Shown: positions 61,418 to 64,000 of the stretch, one piece after another | Numbering within the stretch: the stretch's first letter is position 1 | Layout: every line of letters begins with the position of its first letter | From: JAJFJD01 sp965228695 | GTDB taxonomy: Bacteria > Pseudomonadota > Alphaproteobacteria > UBA8366 | DNA length: 64,000 nucleotides | Direction of reading: 5' to 3' | Assembly (NCBI GenBank): GCA_965228695.1 | Contig: CBDDIB010000002.1 | Span: 3,038,001 to 3,102,000 of the forward strand | The notes under the pieces: model-generated | Seen by the model: the letters and a program-made list of their open reading frames with translations, nothing else | What the model was told of the DNA's origin: nothing | Database searches by the model: none | Position numbers and translations under genes: made by a program

Positions 61418-62728
61418 CTAATGCGAGGCTGGTTGAGAATCCGAAGCCGCTTGCTCGGATATTTCGCCCTTCGTGATCAATTGGCGCACGAACTGAATGT
61501 GCAGCCGGAGTTGAAACAGCTGATCCGCATAGCCTAGCGGAACGTCGATAGCGCCGACCTCCGCCTGCAGCCTATCCAGTTCCTTCAGCACACGGTCGCG
61601 CTCGCCTTCGGTCTTGCCGACACGCGCCGCCGTTTCGGCATCGCGCACGTCGTCGTACCAACGATATATCCGGCGGCGTATCCGCCACCGCAGCAAGGGC
61701 GGCGCGAACCTCACCAGCGGCAGTAGCAAGGTGAAGATGGGGATCAGCAGCACGATCAAACGCTGAACCAGATTCGCGGCCCAAAACGGCAGATATTGCT
61801 GGAGGAATCCGGGTCCCTTCTCGAAGTATCGGGCGGCGTCTTCGCTTATGGGAAAATCCACGTAACGCATCGACGGGAACTCGCCTGGCGTCGAGAACAG
61901 GCCGCCGCGGCTGTGGATTTCGTCCGCGGCCCGCAGCAAGAGCGAGATGATCGCAGGATGCAGATCTTCATGCGCGACCAAATTGGCGGTCGTGGACAAC
62001 AGCGAAACCGGTCGAGGCGGGATATTCTTCTTGAGGTCGATGATGCCCTCGGGCAGCGTTTCCACCGACAGGAAATGATACAAGCGCGGAAACGCCTCGG
62101 TGCGGGGGAAAGGCATCACGTCTATGCCCGGTGTGGTCATCAGATCCTGGATAACCGATGTCTTGGCGCCGACGAAAAAGGCCGCATCGACATCGCCCGC
62201 GACCAAAGCATTTGCGGCGGCCGCACCGCCGATGCGAAGGCGCTCGACGGCATCCTCGTGATAGGACAGCGAAAGCAGCGTCTCGACGAGAACGCCGGTC
62301 CCGCTTCCTTTCGCGCCAATGGCGATTCGAAGACCGGCGAGGCCATTCGATGGCGACGGACGTTTGTCGGCCCGAATGAGCAACCAAAGCGGTTCTGGAT
62401 ACAGGCTTGCCAGCGAGACGAGGTCGGGATGCTCATCCTTGTCCCCGATCCCACCCTGAAGGAAGGCGACGTCGACCGGGTCGTCTTCGCTGGCAAGAAG
62501 CCGCAGGTTGTCCATCGAACCAGACGTTTCGACCAGTTTGACCTCGATGCCTTCGATGGCCAAGGCGGCTTTGAATTGTTTGCCATACGCGGCGTATGCC
62601 CCGCCCGGTGAACCGGTTGCCAGGCGGATACTGGACGGCGGTGCGGGCCTTATGAAATAGGCGGCGACTGCGAAACCGGCGATAACCAACAGGACGAATG
62701 GAGCGTAAACCTTGAAACCGTCCTTCAT
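61418..62728 (-). CDS. TAXI-family TRAP-type solute-binding protein with membrane anchors (436 aa)
   Basis: Binding protein of the TRAP-associated extracytoplasmic immunogenic type. An N-terminal membrane segment (FVLLVIAGFAVAAYFI) is followed by IRLATGSPGGAYAAYG, the usual TAXI beginning, and a two-lobed binding domain to about residue 310. Unusually, a second membrane segment follows near residue 330 (LIVLLIPIFTLLLPL) and then a charged coiled coil of about 80 residues that would lie in the cytoplasm. The ATG at 62728 follows GGGAAAG. No TRAP membrane genes (DctQ/DctM-like) are adjacent, so it may be an orphan or a sensor. Confidence 0.85.
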   Translation of the reverse strand: MKDGFKVYAPFVLLVIAGFAVAAYFIRPAPPSSIRLATGSPGGAYAAYGKQFKAALAIEGIEVKLVETSGSMDNLRLLASEDDPVDVAFLQGGIGDKDEHPDLVSLASLYPEPLWLLIRADKRPSPSNGLAGLRIAIGAKGSGTGVLVETLLSLSYHEDAVERLRIGGAAAANALVAGDVDAAFFVGAKTSVIQDLMTTPGIDVMPFPRTEAFPRLYHFLSVETLPEGIIDLKKNIPPRPVSLLSTTANLVAHEDLHPAIISLLLRAADEIHSRGGLFSTPGEFPSMRYVDFPISEDAARYFEKGPGFLQQYLPFWAANLVQRLIVLLIPIFTLLLPLVRFAPPLLRWRIRRRIYRWYDDVRDAETAARVGKTEGERDRVLKELDRLQAEVGAIDVPLGYADQLFQLRLHIQFVRQLITKGEISEQAASDSQPASH

Positions 62729-62988
62729 TCCTTGACTTTCCCTGCAATTGTCGAGGCCGCACGCGCCCCGGCTCAAATCGATATTTCGTCCGCGGTATCC
62801 GGATGTAGGGATACTAATTAGCGTTTGGCGATGGCGCCAGTCGGGGCGTCGGCGGCTGGGCGGTCAGCGGGGAAGCGATGGAATTCGGTGCGCGTGAAGG
62901 TGTTCGGGTATACTCGTCGCGCGCCGATGGGGGTATTCCTGACGGCGTATTGACCACACCCTTCAACGACACCAACAAGAGAAGTGGT

Positions 62989-63816
62989 ATGAAGATTTCC
63001 GACCGGAGCATTCCCCAATACGAGCGGCTGGCGGCCCCGTCGCGTCCTGGTAAGCCGCGCAAGACCGGGCTGACCGCCATGATCGACATGGGGCCGACCG
63101 ATTTCGGCTGGACCGGGCCGAGCGGACTTCAGGACCTTTTGGAATATGGGTGCGATTTCATCGACTACGCCAAGATTTTCGCGGTCAACGGACTGATGTA
63201 TCCATCCGATCTGATCAAAAAGATCACCGCGCTCTACCGTGACTACGACGTGAAGCCGTTCTGCGGCGGCATCCTGTTCGAAACCGCATTCCAGCAGAAT
63301 GCGGTGGAAGAATTGATCACGCACTTGAAGCATATCGACGCCACGGCGCTCGAGATTTCCGAGAACTATCTGGAACTGTTGCCGGACGAGCGCCGCCGCG
63401 AGATCGGCCGCTTTCAAATGGCCGGTTTCGAGGTGATTTACGAGTTCGGACGGAAGGAGCCGACCGAACCCATCACGCTGGACTACATGGGGTCGGTGGT
63501 CGAGGAGATGATGGAGCTCGGCTGCGATCACGTCATCGTCGAGCAGAGCGAACTCGACATGCTGGCCGAGCAGTCGCCGGCGGATTACCAGGCCCTGCCT
63601 AAACAGCGTTGGTATCCGCATATCGTGATCGAGCCGGACCCGTACCGCTTTCCGGACCAGCATGTTCAGCTGATTCAGGAATTCGGCGCCGATGTCAGCT
63701 TGTGCAATGTGACGCCGGAACAGGTATTGCGCCTTGAAGGGTTCCGCCGCGGGATCGGGCGGCAGGTCCACTATTCCTATCTTCAGGACGCGCTGAAGCA
63801 GAAATCCGGCGGCTGA
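62989..63816 (+). CDS. Phosphosulfolactate synthase (ComA) family protein (275 aa)
   Basis: TIM-barrel enzyme family whose founder joins sulfite to phosphoenolpyruvate to give (2R)-phosphosulfolactate, the first step of coenzyme M and of spore sulfolactate synthesis. Visible landmarks are RKTGLTAMIDMGPT, CDFIDYAKIFAVNG with the conserved Lys, FCGGILFETAF, ISENYLELL and a C-terminal GFRRGIG loop. The ATG at 62989 has AGAGAAG upstream; the frame is open to 62878. It is followed after 3 bp by an Ldh-family gene, the family that contains sulfolactate dehydrogenase (ComC). Not all ComA homologues make sulfolactate. Confidence 0.85.
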   Translation: MKISDRSIPQYERLAAPSRPGKPRKTGLTAMIDMGPTDFGWTGPSGLQDLLEYGCDFIDYAKIFAVNGLMYPSDLIKKITALYRDYDVKPFCGGILFETAFQQNAVEELITHLKHIDATALEISENYLELLPDERRREIGRFQMAGFEVIYEFGRKEPTEPITLDYMGSVVEEMMELGCDHVIVEQSELDMLAEQSPADYQALPKQRWYPHIVIEPDPYRFPDQHVQLIQEFGADVSLCNVTPEQVLRLEGFRRGIGRQVHYSYLQDALKQKSGG

Positions 63817-63819
63817 CGC

Positions 63820-64000
63820 ATGACCGAATTAATCCGTGTCGATGTCGAGGAAGCGCGCTCGCTGTGCATGGCGGCGTACCGGCGGCATGGCGTTCCGGCC
63901 GAGGACGCCGAGCGGGCGGCCGAGCAGTTCATCCTTTGCGATCTGCTGGGAATCCCGACCCACGGGCTGCGGCGGCTCAGCAACTATATCGGCCGTATCG
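63820..64000 (+). CDS. Ldh-family malate/lactate-type dehydrogenase, N-terminal 60 residues (cut by the right edge)
   Basis: The beginning of an NAD(P)-dependent dehydrogenase of the malate/L-sulfolactate/ureidoglycolate group (not the Rossmann-fold LDH). It reads VDVEEARSLCMAAYRRHGV and GIPTHGLRRLSNYIGRI, where the His and Arg are the family's usual early residues. The ATG at 63820 follows the previous stop by 3 bp, so the two genes are translated together. The catalytic core lies outside the window. Confidence 0.85.
   Translation, partial: MTELIRVDVEEARSLCMAAYRRHGVPAEDAERAAEQFILCDLLGIPTHGLRRLSNYIGRI

Overview
The window is a contiguous piece of a GC-rich alphaproteobacterial chromosome. 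The gene content fits a free-living, probably marine or soil, Rhodospirillales-like heterotroph; that placement is an inference from gene style and families, because there is no rRNA or other marker gene. Genes are densely packed on both strands. I see no tRNA or rRNA gene, CRISPR array, insertion sequence, integrase or phage gene. Both ends cut through genes: an aconitase at the left and an Ldh-family dehydrogenase at the right.

Layout. 1-4031: aconitase AcnA, two isocitrate lyase/PEP mutase-family C-C lyases and a carboxymuconolactone decarboxylase-like protein, with palindromic interspersed repeats between the two lyases. 4129-9787: two DHA2-type efflux transporters around an aldo/keto reductase and a succinate-semialdehyde-type dehydrogenase. 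10006-13854: a HyuA/HyuB pair of the hydantoinase/oxoprolinase family. 13871-19521: a small membrane protein, a TauE/SafE transporter, then a visibly AT-richer insertion that encodes a DEAH helicase fused to a PD-(D/E)xK nuclease, next to a HerA-type ATPase. 19723-28158: an acyl-CoA catabolic block with a tandem CoA-transferase and acyl-CoA dehydrogenase on one strand, and two alpha/beta hydrolases, a crotonase, a CoA-transferase and an MmgE/PrpD protein on the other. 28212-37694: a tiny membrane protein, a GMC oxidoreductase with a hotdog protein, a three-gene peptidase/transferase-like operon facing a GntR regulator, a DUF2975-HTH-lipoprotein operon and a CitE-like lyase. 37704-41814: three secreted proteins, two of them paralogous with a distinctive Cys repeat, flanking a DUF1036 protein. 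41928-46356: CoA-transferase, MmgE/PrpD and HpaB-like enzyme. 46547-52302: DUF808 protein, ketone-body genes (CoA-transferase A and B, 3-hydroxybutyrate dehydrogenase), patatin, MlaC-like protein and a lipoprotein. 52599-56293: TauD-like dioxygenase, a third lyase and a LeuC/LeuD-like hydratase. 57002-64000: TauE/SafE transporter, two amidohydrolases, a Cys-nucleophile alpha/beta hydrolase, an orphan TAXI binding protein, and a phosphosulfolactate synthase-like enzyme followed by an Ldh-family dehydrogenase.

Taken together the region is mainly a catabolic neighbourhood for branched or short organic acids. CoA is loaded by type III and ketoacid CoA-transferases, followed by beta-oxidation-like steps, hydration by aconitase-family enzymes and cleavage by KRCG-motif lyases. 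The parts least explained by known biology are the helicase-nuclease island beside HerA, the secreted Cys-repeat/DUF1036 trio, the LeuCD-plus-lyase block that resembles the dimethylmalate branch of nicotinate fermentation, and the ComA-like/Ldh pair. Several enzymes carry substitutions at expected catalytic positions; these are listed separately.
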